This document shows, one piece after another, positions 1 through 8,811 of a stretch of 64,000 bases of DNA. The position numbers and the translations under genes were made by a program. The notes under the pieces were generated by a model. That model ran no database searches. It had not been told where the DNA came from and saw only the letters and a program-made list of their open reading frames with translations. Positions within the stretch are counted from its first letter, which is position 1, and each line of letters begins with the position of its first letter. Source of the stretch: Vibrio campbellii CAIM 519 = NBRC 15631 = ATCC 25920 (GTDB taxonomy: Bacteria > Pseudomonadota > Gammaproteobacteria > Enterobacterales > Vibrionaceae); contig NZ_CP015864.1 in NCBI RefSeq assembly GCF_002163755.1, forward strand, positions 1,550,001-1,614,000. Reading direction: 5' to 3'.

Positions 1-313
1 ACGACGCGACGGCTAAGAAAATGAAAACCTTAGCGCCCCCTTTCATCAACTGAGTGTAGTTTGCTGCCAAACCAACAGTAGCAAAGAACATCAGCATGAA
101 TGTGTTTTGCAACGGTAAGTCGAACTCCAAGTCGACACCGTTAAAATGAAGAGCAGTAATGATGCAGGCGACAATTAAGCCCCCGACAATCGGCTCAGGT
201 ATGTTGAATTTCTTTAAGATCGGTAGCTTAGCATTAATGAAATGCCCCAGGAAAAGCACACTGATCGCAACCAAAAAGGACTCCAGTGCACCTACAGATA
301 TTAAATGATTCAT
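1..313 (-). CDS. gltS: Sodium/glutamate symporter GltS, N-terminal part (cut by window edge)
   Basis: The reverse strand reads 104 codons from an ATG at 313 and runs off the left edge without a stop. The protein starts MNHLISVGALESF and has a first membrane segment, then the motif IPEPIVGGL, then a second hydrophobic stretch ending MLMFFATVGLAAN. The IPEP-GG signature and the order of these segments are those of the ESS family sodium/glutamate symporter GltS, an inner-membrane protein that imports glutamate with sodium. The full protein is about 400 residues, so roughly a quarter is seen. Identification is confident; whether the rest is intact cannot be judged. Confidence 0.88.
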   Translation of the reverse strand, partial: MNHLISVGALESFLVAISVLFLGHFINAKLPILKKFNIPEPIVGGLIVACIITALHFNGVDLEFDLPLQNTFMLMFFATVGLAANYTQLMKGGAKVFIFLAVAS

Positions 314-766
314 ATCGCCTCTTATTATTGTTCTCTTCATCCTCCGTAATGATTGAGTGTTAGTTTAACCTTCGCTCAATAGCAAATTTTCTCGCTATAT
401 TTTTTCGAAAATACTCAAAGGTTGTGTTAAATGCGCCTTAGGCTAGTTTAAGGGACGGTCGTTAAGCGATGTTCTGATTTACGCGCTATTCGCAAGCCCT
501 AAAATGTAAAAGGAGCCTGTTAAGCTCCTTCTTATCCTCTTCATATACAAACAGAAATGACTGATTGCAGAAGGTGGATATCGTGTTGTGAGTATTGTCG
601 AGTGACACTTTCTGAACCGCTGTCGGGCTCCCTTACTTAAACAGAAAGTGATCATCACTATCGAGCAAAGTTCCTCCCGTCATAACGAATAGAGCGCCGA
701 AGTGGCGCTCTAACATCTGGGTTTGCTTGTATCCCATCGTAGTTCAAAAACTCTGACTCATGGTGT
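314..766. other. Intergenic region with two hairpins, no clear gene
   Basis: Contains the upstream region of gltS and two inverted repeats: AAGGAGC / GCTCCTT at 510-530 and AGAGCGCC / GGCGCTCT at about 690-711. Neither is followed by a good T-run. No convincing protein-coding frame is seen. The hairpins could end or attenuate a short transcript, but this is not shown. Confidence 0.5.
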
Positions 767-1132
767 TTGGAACGAGCCGAATCCCGGGAAATTCTCAAGC
801 TTGCAACAAGTGTTCTAGTTACAACGGAGCGAGATTATAACATATCGCTGAAAATTTTCCTCATTTCAGTGATATTCGCCACTTTCATAGTTTGCTTCAA
901 CAATGATCAACTGCCCAATATCATTGCTACAGATAAAAACGCGAAGCGACTCAAACTTGGCTTCATCACACATGTAGATTCGTGTGAGGAGCCGTTTATC
1001 AATGGTACCTTACTCGACGAAATTGATAGGGGTTACTGGCGCAATAGCAAAGAGCTCTTCCAATTCAATGATGGCAACGCCCGAGATAGTTGGCTGCATT
1101 GCTTGCAACACAATGAACTAAAAGAAAAATAA
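767..1132 (+). CDS. Small hypothetical protein with one membrane segment
   Basis: An open frame of 121 codons beginning with a TTG; I do not recognise the product. A hydrophobic stretch (FLISVIFATFIVCF) lies at about residues 31-44, followed by a polar domain containing the pieces GFITHVDSCEEPFINGTLL and DRGYWRNSKELF. This is the layout of a membrane-anchored periplasmic protein. The start is uncertain: a purine-rich GGAGCGAG just before the hydrophobic segment suggests a shorter product, but no ATG follows it at proper spacing. The stop lies 29 bases before the DCC-family gene, so the two may be co-transcribed. It could be a genuine short lineage-specific gene or the remnant of a longer one. 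Confidence 0.45.
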   Translation: MERAESREILKLATSVLVTTERDYNISLKIFLISVIFATFIVCFNNDQLPNIIATDKNAKRLKLGFITHVDSCEEPFINGTLLDEIDRGYWRNSKELFQFNDGNARDSWLHCLQHNELKEK

Positions 1133-1161
1133 TCGCGTAAAAAAGAGGAGAACAACCAACG

Positions 1162-1560
1162 ATGAGCTCAACCATGACCAAACTTACCGTATTTTATGAT
1201 GGCACTTGCCCCTTATGCGCTACAGAGATGAAAGCGCTAAAACAACGTGATGCCAAGCAGCAAATCAAAACCGTCGACATCTACAGCGAGGCGTTCGCCG
1301 ATTATCCGCAAATCGATCCTGAGCAAGCCAACACCATTTTGCACGCCCTCAACGAGAAAGGTGAGTTGCTGCTTGGGTTGGATGTCACTCATCGAGCATG
1401 GCAACTGGTTGGTCGCGGTTGGATATACGCACCACTGCGTTGGCGCATGGTCAAACCCCTTGCAGATTGGCTATACCTCAAGTTTGCCAAAAACCGCTAC
1501 CGCGTCTCTTATTGGTTAACGGGCACTTCTCGCTGCAATAATGATTCGTGTTCACGTTAA
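1162..1560 (+). CDS. DCC-family (DUF393) thiol-disulfide oxidoreductase-like protein
   Basis: A 132-residue protein with an N-terminal FYDGTCPLC motif (about residues 11-19), the hallmark of the DCC/DUF393 family of small thioredoxin-fold proteins related to YuxK. The CxxC pair (Cys15 and Cys18 approximately) is the presumed redox centre. A conserved central stretch ending LGLDVTHRAW is followed by a C-terminal region rich in aromatic and basic residues. No signal peptide is visible, so it is probably cytoplasmic or membrane-associated. A purine-rich AGAGGAGA lies 10-17 bases before the ATG and supports this start. The physiological substrate of the family is not established. The small ORF immediately upstream may share its transcript. 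Confidence 0.85.
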   Translation: MSSTMTKLTVFYDGTCPLCATEMKALKQRDAKQQIKTVDIYSEAFADYPQIDPEQANTILHALNEKGELLLGLDVTHRAWQLVGRGWIYAPLRWRMVKPLADWLYLKFAKNRYRVSYWLTGTSRCNNDSCSR

Positions 1561-1735
1561 TTGTGATCCTGCTTTAAAATGCTACGACCTTAGTCTAGAT
1601 TTATAAATTTCCAGTACTTCTGATTGATTAACTCGGTTAATCTCTAAGCATTACAACAATAAGTATTAATGATTGTATCAGGCAAGCTTGTTCAGCTTGT
1701 TACTTGTAACGCTGCGCCGAGAGAAGGACGTCTCT

Positions 1736-3397
1736 ATGAATCTGACGATCAGAAAACGACTATATATCCTTTCAATAATTCCAATTCTAACCATGGCAAT
1801 AGGCATGATGTGGTTTACCTATCTGCAAACCACGGCCTATAACGAACAAGAAATTGAGCAGACTCGAAGTCAAATGATGGAGATGAAAAAAGCTGAGCTC
1901 AAAAACTACGTTCAACTCGCTCGCTCTGCTATTGAGCCATTGCTCGCTCAAAACGCCCCACTAGAAGAAGCATTGCCTATTTTGCAGCAGTTGGAGTTTG
2001 GCCAATCCGGCTACATCTTTGGCTACGATTCAAAAGGCGTTCGCGTTGTGACGGGTCAAAACACCAAAGGCATCGGAGAAAATTTCTATAACTTGCAAGA
2101 CAAGAAAGGCAATTACCTGATTCAGGATTTGCTCAACAATTCCACAATCGGTGAGTTCACGACTTATTACTTCCCGAAACTCGGTCAGAGCGAAGCACTA
2201 CCGAAACTGAGCTACTCGGTGTTTATTCCTGAATGGGATTTGATGCTGGGTACAGGCTTCTACACTGACGATATCGACGCCATTATCGCGAGTATGGAAG
2301 ACTCAGCGCATCAAGCCTTGAATACCACACTGACAGCAATCGCCCTGTTCTGTGTCTCGATTGCCGCCATCGTTGCGATCTTCGCGGTGTTCGTTAACCG
2401 CAGCATCATGAAGCCGATTGAACAGTTTGATGCTTCGATCCACTCTTTCGCACAAGGCGATGCAGACTTAACCGCACGCATGGAAGAATCAAGCGTACCG
2501 GAGTTCACCCAGCTTAGTCGCAACTTCAATACCTTTGTTGAGAGCCTACAAAGCATCATCAAGAGCGTTAGCCACGTAGGGCAAGAAGTGGTTTCAGAAA
2601 CCAATCACATGTCACAGCGAGCTTCTCAGGTGGATGAGCTGGCGTCTGGCCAACGAGAAGAGACGGAACAAGTCGCTGCGGCAATGACTGAAATGACGGC
2701 AACAGCGCACGAGATTTCAAGCAACGCTAACCAGGCAGCACAATCCGCCAAGGACGCCGATGAAAACTCACAGCAAGCGAAGCACATTGTTGATTCAGCA
2801 GCGAACTCCGTCGAAGCGCTCGCTTTAGAAGTTTCAGAAGCCAGCACGGTGATTTCTCGTTTAGAGAGCGATGTACAAAACATTTCTTCTTCGCTAGAAG
2901 TCATTCAAGACATTGCCGAGCAAACCAATCTATTGGCACTAAACGCAGCCATTGAAGCAGCACGTGCAGGTGAACAAGGTCGCGGCTTCGCAGTCGTTGC
3001 CGATGAGGTTCGTAAACTGGCGAGTCGCACTCAAGACAGCACAGGCGAAATTCACCAAATGATTGAGCAGCTGAAGTCTGGCTCGGATGCGGCAGTGAAA
3101 GCAATGGCCTCAAGCCAAGCGCGTGGTGAAGCTACGGTTGAAGAGGCAATAGCTGCCTCTGCCGCACTGCAAGAAATCCAAGCCGCAATTGCTAACATCA
3201 TGGATATTAACACGCTGATCGCTACGGCAACCGAAGAGCAAAGCCAAGTTGGGCAAGAGATTTCACAGCGCATCGAAGTGATCTCTCAACAAAGCAGTCA
3301 GTCGGCAAGCCTTGCGAATCAAAACCGTGCAGGCAGTGGCAACCTTAACCACAAAGCCAACGAGCTGTACGACTTAGTCGGTCGCTTTACGGTCTAG
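1736..3397 (+). CDS. Methyl-accepting chemotaxis protein with single Cache domain
   Basis: A 553-residue chemoreceptor. An N-terminal membrane segment (about residues 9-29) is followed by a periplasmic region of about 160 residues with the single-Cache signatures GYIFGYD and WDLMLGTGFY, which usually binds small organic ligands. A second membrane segment near residue 200, a HAMP linker (NRSIMKPIEQFD), and a cytoplasmic signalling domain with the hairpin tip EQTNLLALNAAIEAARAGEQ follow. The ATG at 1736 is preceded by GAGAAGGA at good spacing; the frame stays open further upstream but no better start exists. It is monocistronic, ending at a strong terminator. The ligand is unknown. Confidence 0.95.
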   Translation: MNLTIRKRLYILSIIPILTMAIGMMWFTYLQTTAYNEQEIEQTRSQMMEMKKAELKNYVQLARSAIEPLLAQNAPLEEALPILQQLEFGQSGYIFGYDSKGVRVVTGQNTKGIGENFYNLQDKKGNYLIQDLLNNSTIGEFTTYYFPKLGQSEALPKLSYSVFIPEWDLMLGTGFYTDDIDAIIASMEDSAHQALNTTLTAIALFCVSIAAIVAIFAVFVNRSIMKPIEQFDASIHSFAQGDADLTARMEESSVPEFTQLSRNFNTFVESLQSIIKSVSHVGQEVVSETNHMSQRASQVDELASGQREETEQVAAAMTEMTATAHEISSNANQAAQSAKDADENSQQAKHIVDSAANSVEALALEVSEASTVISRLESDVQNISSSLEVIQDIAEQTNLLALNAAIEAARAGEQGRGFAVVADEVRKLASRTQDSTGEIHQMIEQLKSGSDAAVKAMASSQARGEATVEEAIAASAALQEIQAAIANIMDINTLIATATEEQSQVGQEISQRIEVISQQSSQSASLANQNRAGSGNLNHKANELYDLVGRFTV

Positions 3398-3422
3398 AGC
3401 TTTACTCAAGCACTCAACATGC

Positions 3423-3456
3423 AAACAGCGACGCCAAAACGTCGCTGTTTTTATTT
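3423..3456 (+). terminator. Rho-independent terminator of the chemoreceptor gene
   Basis: The stem AAACAGCGACG pairs with CGTCGCTGTTT across a six-base loop and runs into a T-rich tract. Confidence 0.9.
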
Positions 3457-3519
3457 CTGCTATCGTAATGCGACTTAGCTATAATGCCGCCAACTTAGCA
3501 CCCACAAGGGCAAAACCAG

Positions 3520-4014
3520 ATGATTATTATGACCACCAATTTCGGTGACATCGAGATTGAACTGAACCTAGAACGAGCACCAGTTAGCTCAAAGAACTTC
3601 AAAAAATACTGTGAAGATGGCTTCTACAACGGCACCATTTTCCACCGCGTTATCGATGGCTTTATGATCCAAGGTGGCGGTCACACCGAAGACATGGCAG
3701 AAAAGCCAACGCGCGCTCCGATCGCGAACGAAGCAAACCGTGGTCTAAAGAACCTTGTTGGCACTATCGCAATGGCGCGTACCGATGCACCACACTCTGC
3801 AACAGCTCAGTTCTTCATTAACTTGGAAGACAATGATTTTCTAGACCACACTGCAACCACCAACCTAGGCTGGGGTTACGCGGTGTTTGGTAAAGTGACC
3901 GTGGGTATGGATGTCGTAAACCGTATAGCGAAAGTGAAAACGACCTCTAAACTTGGTCACGATGATGTGCCATGCGATCCAATCATTATTGAGAAAGTGA
4001 CGGTCAGCGAATAA
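3520..4014 (+). CDS. ppiB: Peptidyl-prolyl cis-trans isomerase B (cyclophilin)
   Basis: A 164-residue cytoplasmic cyclophilin without a signal peptide. The whole family core is present: FYNGTIFHRVIDGFMIQGGG (about residues 36-55, with the catalytic Arg in FHRV), NEANRGLKNLVGTIAMART, and PHSATAQFFINLEDNDFLDH. The C-terminal end VTVSE matches the E. coli PpiB style. It catalyses prolyl bond isomerisation during protein folding. The start follows an AAGGGCAAAACCAG leader; a second ATG three codons in is possible and would change little. The gene is flanked by two terminators and appears to be a single-gene unit. Confidence 0.95.
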   Translation: MIIMTTNFGDIEIELNLERAPVSSKNFKKYCEDGFYNGTIFHRVIDGFMIQGGGHTEDMAEKPTRAPIANEANRGLKNLVGTIAMARTDAPHSATAQFFINLEDNDFLDHTATTNLGWGYAVFGKVTVGMDVVNRIAKVKTTSKLGHDDVPCDPIIIEKVTVSE

Positions 4015-4056
4015 ACCCATTCGCCTCTTCGGAGAAATCGTCGCTCCAAAACGAAG

Positions 4057-4097
4057 AAAGCGCCTAATGTCTTATGACCTAGGCGCTTTTTGTTTTT
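4057..4097 (+). terminator. Rho-independent terminator after ppiB
   Basis: AAAGCGCCTA pairs with TAGGCGCTTT around a 13-base loop and is followed by a T-rich run. It separates ppiB from the converging gene on the other strand. Confidence 0.88.
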
Positions 4098-4120
4098 ATG
4101 ACTGGCTTGTGCCGGAGTTA

Positions 4121-4753
4121 TTAATAGAAAAGCTCAGCTTTTGCTCCGACTAAATCAAGCTCAGAGCCTTGAAAGTCCACCAGATATTCAGCGACAAGGT
4201 TGTACCCAACCTAATACCCCATGTATTTCGGCCAGCGGCTTTCAGCACTGCCAAGAAAGTAAGCGTCGAAGTTGTAATCTAAGCTGCTCAGCTTGTCTTT
4301 CATCTCAGCATAGAAAGGACGCCAATCTTGATCTTTGATTTGCTCAAACAAGCTCGGTGTGACGCCGCCATTCACCTTACGTTCGAAATGACAAGCTAAC
4401 CCTTCCATAATCAGCACATCACCAAGTGCAACGCCATTCTCTCCCGCTCGCATACGGAACAGGTGATGCAACTCATGCGCTAACACCGCAGCGAGCTCTC
4501 TCTCAATAACATCTTTAATATCAGCACGTTGGGTATCAAGCAGAATCTCTACACGATAGGCACTTAAGCAATAGCCACCAATACCCGTCTGCGATACGTC
4601 ATTGCGATCAAACGGGCTAACGGTGAGGTCGATGTTACTGAGATCAAAGTAACTCGAAAGCCGTGAGCTCAGATCATCAAGTTTCTGATGTAAATACTCA
4701 GCGAGTGGAGACAACTCTCCCGTCGCATTTAACAGGGTTACGCGATAACTCAT
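4121..4753 (-). pseudogene. Putative Zn-dependent protease (DUF2268-like), interrupted by in-frame TAG
   Basis: The intact part is 180 residues (4753 to 4211). It contains a zinc-protease motif, AHELHHLFRM at about residues 90-99, with a possible third ligand in the segment DVLIMEGLACHFE. This is the layout of the DUF2268 family of predicted Zn-dependent proteases. A TAG at 4213-4211 stops the frame after KYMGY, but the same frame continues for 29 more sense codons (VGYNLVAEYLVDFQG...) to a TAA at 4121. The downstream residues look like the usual C-terminal helix of this family (GY-x-x-GY-x-LV), so a single TGG to TAG change is the simplest explanation. The active-site half may still be made. 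Assignment to DUF2268 is from memory of the family. Confidence 0.72.
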
Positions 4754-4789
4754 TTATCTTCCTTTATAAGGTTGGTTAAGAGCGAGGAG

Positions 4790-4802
4790 TTTACAGTGTA
4801 AA
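4790..4802. other. parS2 site (ParB2 binding site)
   Basis: TTTACAGTGTAAA is a perfect match to the chromosome II parS consensus. It lies between the broken protease gene and the response regulator gene. Confidence 0.88.
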
Positions 4803-4821
4803 GAGTGAGCAGCTCTAGCGA

Positions 4822-5613
4822 TTACATCCCTTTGAACAAACTTTGAGATGCACGACTCACCGGGAGCTTGTTTTCTCCAACGTGAACAAACATTCTGCCA
4901 GCAAAGTCTTTGTTTACTTTGCTAATTTTGCACACTTGCACCACGCTTGATCGGTGCACTTGCCAGAACTGCTCTGGGTTAAGCTGCCCTATCAACTCTT
5001 TCAACGATGTACGAATCAAATACTCCTGCACTTTGCCTTGTCCTTGCTGCGCATATACAGAAACGTATTTTTCTTCCGCTTTGAAATACAGCACATCAGA
5101 CGTGGCAATTAGATGAATATCTTCCCCTTGCGTCGCTTTGATCCACTGTAAATACTGCGGCGTTTGTGGCGCGGATAATTGCTGCAACTGTTCTAACAAG
5201 ATGCTCATCTGCACATTGCTGCTTTCTTGCTCTCGCTTAGCAAGGCGTGCTTTCACTCTCTCACACGTTGTCAGCAGGCGCTCATCCGAGATAGGCTTGA
5301 GCAAATAATCTGCGGCATTTTGTTCAAAGGCTTTGATGGCGTAATCATCGTACGCGGTGACAAACACAATCAAAGGTGGATTGGCGAGTTGATTGAGTTT
5401 TTGCGCTAATGTCATGCCATCCAAAACTGGCATGCGAATATCAAGAAACGCAATGTCAGGTTGGTTTTGCTCAATGGCTTGCAACGCTTGTTCACCATCC
5501 GCGACTTTGGCTATCACCTCTAGCTCTGGCCACACTTCAGCTAGGCTTTTATCAAGATGACGCCTCAATAGCGGTTCATCATCAGCAATAATGGCAGTAA
5601 ACCCTGTATTCAT
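4822..5613 (-). CDS. LytTR-family response regulator
   Basis: A 263-residue two-component regulator. The receiver domain (about residues 5-120) has the acidic pair ADDEP, the phospho-acceptor Asp58 in FLDIRMP, the VTAYDDYA switch region and the LLKPI lysine. The C-terminal LytTR DNA-binding domain (about 160-263) carries the characteristic YFKAEEKYVSV and FWQVHRSSVV motifs. This is the architecture of BtsR/YehT, AlgR and LytR. It is the last gene of a seven-gene leftward operon, 15 bases after its partner kinase. The pair of TGAATGGT repeats upstream of the operon (11531-11558) has the spacing expected for a LytTR operator, so it probably autoregulates the operon. Confidence 0.93.
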   Translation of the reverse strand: MNTGFTAIIADDEPLLRRHLDKSLAEVWPELEVIAKVADGEQALQAIEQNQPDIAFLDIRMPVLDGMTLAQKLNQLANPPLIVFVTAYDDYAIKAFEQNAADYLLKPISDERLLTTCERVKARLAKREQESSNVQMSILLEQLQQLSAPQTPQYLQWIKATQGEDIHLIATSDVLYFKAEEKYVSVYAQQGQGKVQEYLIRTSLKELIGQLNPEQFWQVHRSSVVQVCKISKVNKDFAGRMFVHVGENKLPVSRASQSLFKGM

Positions 5614-5628
5614 TCCTTTCTTCCTTGA

Positions 5629-6651
5629 TTACGATTCCATTGGCCAGCTCAGGCTAACACATACGCCACCCTGAGCAGACTCACTGATAGAAACCTCTCC
5701 TTGCCCGGCGAACAAAGCTTCCACTCGCTGCCTGAGATTACTTAGACCCACGCCAGAGCCCATGTGCCCACTCACGTGATTTAAGCCAACACCGGTGTCT
5801 CTGACTTCAATCAGCAAGTTCTGTTGTTTGCGCTTTATGAGCAAACGGACTTCACCGCCTTCTCGCTTCGGCTCAATACCATGGATGATGGCGTTTTCGA
5901 TTAAGGGTTGAAGCATCATCGGCGGTAACTCGGTTCTACCTAGCCCCTCTTCTACCTCAATCTTGTAACTGAGTCGGTCACCTAAACGGGTTTGTTGAAT
6001 ACCTAAGTAAGCCTCAATTAACGCCGTTTCATTGTCTATGGTAGTTTGCTCTTCACGTGAGCTTTTGAGCGTTGCACGCAGCAGCGCGGTTAACTGTTCT
6101 AGCATCAGCTTAGCTTTATCAACATCTTGCGACATGAGCGCACTGATATTTGCCAATGTATTGAATAAGAAATGCGGTTCAATCTGGCTTTGCATCTGCT
6201 TAAGCTGACTCAGCAACAGCGCACGATCTTGCTCTGCTTTCTCGCGTTTGATGGCTTCCAACTCTCGTTGAGCGATTGCATGTTGCTCGCGTGAGTAAAA
6301 ATAGAAAAAGCACATGGCACTGAATAACAACCCCATGAGTCCAACCGACACCATACCTGAGATGCCGAAATATTCTCCGAGCCAAAACTGGGAGTTTACC
6401 ACACCGAACAATAAGCAAGCCGTCAGCGAGATAGCCACTTCCGCCAAACGAGGAATGGTAGGAAAAAGGCGGTCGACAAGCCATGAGAAGAATATAGCCG
6501 AATAGCCAAATCCAAAACTCACCATAACATGAACGTAAAATGAGCCGCCCCAAACAGAAAGCGTCATTGCTGCGATAAAGAGACAAAATGCCGTGGTCAC
6601 TAATAAGCCACGCGACCATCCACTTTTCACCACTGATTTTGCTGAACACAT
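5629..6651 (-). CDS. LytS/AlgZ-type sensor histidine kinase
   Basis: A 340-residue membrane kinase. Four or five hydrophobic segments fill residues 1-120, with very short loops and no extracellular sensing domain, so the signal may come from the membrane itself. The His_kinase (PF06580-type) motif QIEPHFLFNTLANIS places the phosphorylated His at residue 160. A HATPase domain follows with LIENAIIHGIEP (N box), VRDTGVGL and GVGLSNLRQRVEALF. It would phosphorylate the LytTR regulator encoded 15 bases downstream. It begins directly after the outer-membrane barrel gene with essentially no gap, so sensor, regulator and transport genes form one transcription unit. Confidence 0.93.
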   Translation of the reverse strand: MCSAKSVVKSGWSRGLLVTTAFCLFIAAMTLSVWGGSFYVHVMVSFGFGYSAIFFSWLVDRLFPTIPRLAEVAISLTACLLFGVVNSQFWLGEYFGISGMVSVGLMGLLFSAMCFFYFYSREQHAIAQRELEAIKREKAEQDRALLLSQLKQMQSQIEPHFLFNTLANISALMSQDVDKAKLMLEQLTALLRATLKSSREEQTTIDNETALIEAYLGIQQTRLGDRLSYKIEVEEGLGRTELPPMMLQPLIENAIIHGIEPKREGGEVRLLIKRKQQNLLIEVRDTGVGLNHVSGHMGSGVGLSNLRQRVEALFAGQGEVSISESAQGGVCVSLSWPMES

Positions 6652-7980
6652 TTAGAATTTCCCTTTGATGTTAAATACAATCATATGCTTATCATTGATT
6701 TGTGCGTAAGCAGATTGGTCGTCTCCGGTTAAAAAGCGTGCGGCAACTTCCACTTCTACACTTTGATCGCCAATATCAATCCATTGGTAGTTAAGCCACT
6801 GCGTGACGATCACACCGCCATCTTGCGGTGACAGCATGACATCCAACGTGGGGGTTACATCACTTAACCAGCCCATGTCCGCTTTACCGTTCCATGCAGC
6901 CCACGCTTCCACATCCCAACTCCAGTGCAGCATTACGTTATGCTGAACGATATTGGCGTGCTGAAACCCTTGGGCGTAGCTTGTCGCAAGTAGAGACGTT
7001 TGGGAATTAAGGGGTTGAGAGAGTAATTCACCACGTTCTATTGCTTGTTGCCATTCGCTTTTCGACCATGCTCGGCTGTCGTACCAATATTCAGCAATCA
7101 CGTTGTGTCCGGCTTGGTTTGCCCAGTTCACCCCAACTAAAGCTTGGAATGCACTGCCCTGCTCCTCAACCGAAACAGGTTGGTAAAGATCATCCTGCTG
7201 AAACTGATAGCCGACACTTTGCTTTTGCCACAGCATGGAACCGTGCATAGCGATGGATTCATCCCACACGGCAATGGCACTGGCGCCAAGTAAACCTCGG
7301 CGCACATCATCGTAATAACCAATAAGTTGATACTCGGTGTCACCCACAAGCGCGTATCGACGAATACCAACACCTTGCTGCTCTGCGGCTTGATCAAGTG
7401 CACTTTGGTCTTGTTGCCCCCAGCTTGAATCGGTCGCAATCACCGTCCACTCGCCAGCCATATCATAGCGTGAAAGTGAAAACACACCCGCACCTTCTTC
7501 TGCGACTAAGCCAACCGGGTTTTGTCGATAAGGCTTAAACAGATCCAAAGGTTTGTAGCCATAACCCACGCCCCAATCCACGCGCAACTTACCCAAACTC
7601 ACATCAAGAGTGGTATCACCGACTTGCCACTCCCCTAGCCAAGCCAGCTCTCTAATCAACAATTGGTTATCAGCTTCACTCCACCAATCACTCTTTCCTT
7701 GTTGATTGAGGTACAAACCTTGGCTATACAGAGCGAACAAACCACTGAAGTTCTGATAATTCACCTGCACATCCAACAGTGCATTCAGTGAATCACGAGA
7801 ACTGCCCTGCGCCTGCATAAATGCGCTATCACGCTGCTTGGCAGTTTCGTAACTGACAGCCCAATCCCACTCAAAACTCAGTTCATCATTGGCAAAAACT
7901 GGGGCTGCAGCGCCCACACACAATGACGCAGCAATCAACAGACTGATGCTTTTGTTAAGGTTAAGCTGGTGCGGTTTCAT
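6652..7980 (-). CDS. Putative outer-membrane beta-barrel protein
   Basis: A 442-residue exported protein. A signal peptide (about residues 1-30, ending PVFA-ND) is followed by many alternating hydrophobic/polar strands (for example DVQVNYQNFSGLFALYSQGL, HNVIAEYWYDSRAW, VIVTQWLNYQWI). The protein ends in FNIKGKF, with the C-terminal Phe typical of Bam-assembled barrels. There is no plug domain or TonB box, and I do not recognise a named family. It sits between a LolA-like carrier gene (45 bases upstream) and the kinase gene, so it is a candidate outer-membrane end of a trans-envelope pathway. The barrel call is inference from composition and the C-terminus. Confidence 0.72.
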   Translation of the reverse strand: MKPHQLNLNKSISLLIAASLCVGAAAPVFANDELSFEWDWAVSYETAKQRDSAFMQAQGSSRDSLNALLDVQVNYQNFSGLFALYSQGLYLNQQGKSDWWSEADNQLLIRELAWLGEWQVGDTTLDVSLGKLRVDWGVGYGYKPLDLFKPYRQNPVGLVAEEGAGVFSLSRYDMAGEWTVIATDSSWGQQDQSALDQAAEQQGVGIRRYALVGDTEYQLIGYYDDVRRGLLGASAIAVWDESIAMHGSMLWQKQSVGYQFQQDDLYQPVSVEEQGSAFQALVGVNWANQAGHNVIAEYWYDSRAWSKSEWQQAIERGELLSQPLNSQTSLLATSYAQGFQHANIVQHNVMLHWSWDVEAWAAWNGKADMGWLSDVTPTLDVMLSPQDGGVIVTQWLNYQWIDIGDQSVEVEVAARFLTGDDQSAYAQINDKHMIVFNIKGKF

Positions 7981-8025
7981 GTGACTTCCTTGCTCGTTTT
8001 CATCAATCTATTTACGGAGTTCAGG

Positions 8026-8811
8026 CTAAAGCTGAGTCGTATTGGCTTTAGGCAAATAGCTTGGGTTGTAGAACTTATTGTCCAGTTGCCAAGGCACGAT
8101 TTCTTGGTACTCGATAACGGTTTTTTTGCTCGGCTGAATGCTATCAAGCAAGGTCATCTCACTGACGTAGTCTTCACCGTTGTCGGTTGCACGTCCATAT
8201 TGCGCTTGCTTGGCGAGTTTGCCAGAGCGCAAGTAAAGATCGGCTTTGATTGGAAACGCATCTTGCTCAGACAACCACAAGTCGATCTTCTGATAGCTCG
8301 CCCCTTTGGTTTTCGCGGTCAAGGCAAGATGATAAGCCGCGACACTTTCTCCGTTCACCGAAACGGTTTCTGTCGCTATCCATTCACCTTGATAATCTTG
8401 GCTCCACGTCAGGGTTGAGATGTCGCCGATAGACGCTTCACCAAGCAGCTTCTGCATTGGTGTAATGCGAATCGGACGGCGGCTCTTCGGCATTTGCAGC
8501 CAGTAGTTGTCGCCCATCATCAGCATCTTTTGCCCAGCTTCGACTGCTGATTTGAACACCACCAGCGATTCACGATTTGGACGCGTGTACACGTGGTAAA
8601 GGCGGGTTTTATCTAACTCTTGGTCTTGATATAAGCGCACCAGAGACACCACTTTGGAGGAATCATCGTGCAAGCGGTAGCTATCCGCTTTTTCAATCAA
8701 TTGCGTGACTTGCTGTGCATCTAGCGGTGTTTCATTAGCACTGGCATTCATGCTTGCAACGCCAGTTACCGTCAGCAATGCAATTGGTAATAGTGATTTG
8801 AAATTAAACAT
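8026..8811 (-). CDS. LolA-like outer-membrane lipoprotein-sorting family protein
   Basis: A 261-residue periplasmic protein with a clear signal peptide (ending MNASA-NETP). The mature part has the LolA/LolB-fold family layout: SSKVVSLVRLYQDQELDKTR, then an edge-strand region MLMMGDNYWLQMPKSRRPIRI, then LALTAKTKGASYQKIDLWLS. This resembles the COG2834/DUF4292-like outer-membrane lipoprotein-sorting proteins, half-barrels that shield hydrophobic molecules. It overlaps the upstream permease gene by 8 bases, so coupling is strong. With the LolD/LolE-like pair it looks like a paralogous lipoprotein or lipid carrier rather than the housekeeping LolA, which is normally shorter (about 200 residues). 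The cargo is unknown. Confidence 0.83.
   Translation of the reverse strand: MFNFKSLLPIALLTVTGVASMNASANETPLDAQQVTQLIEKADSYRLHDDSSKVVSLVRLYQDQELDKTRLYHVYTRPNRESLVVFKSAVEAGQKMLMMGDNYWLQMPKSRRPIRITPMQKLLGEASIGDISTLTWSQDYQGEWIATETVSVNGESVAAYHLALTAKTKGASYQKIDLWLSEQDAFPIKADLYLRSGKLAKQAQYGRATDNGEDYVSEMTLLDSIQPSKKTVIEYQEIVPWQLDNKFYNPSYLPKANTTQL

Noticed and set aside
690..711. Hairpin AGAGCGCC / GGCGCTCT considered as terminator
   Set aside because: No T-run on either side; kept only as part of the intergenic note.
895..920. ATGATCA core near 905 in the small hypothetical gene
   Set aside because: No match outside the core, far from other sites.
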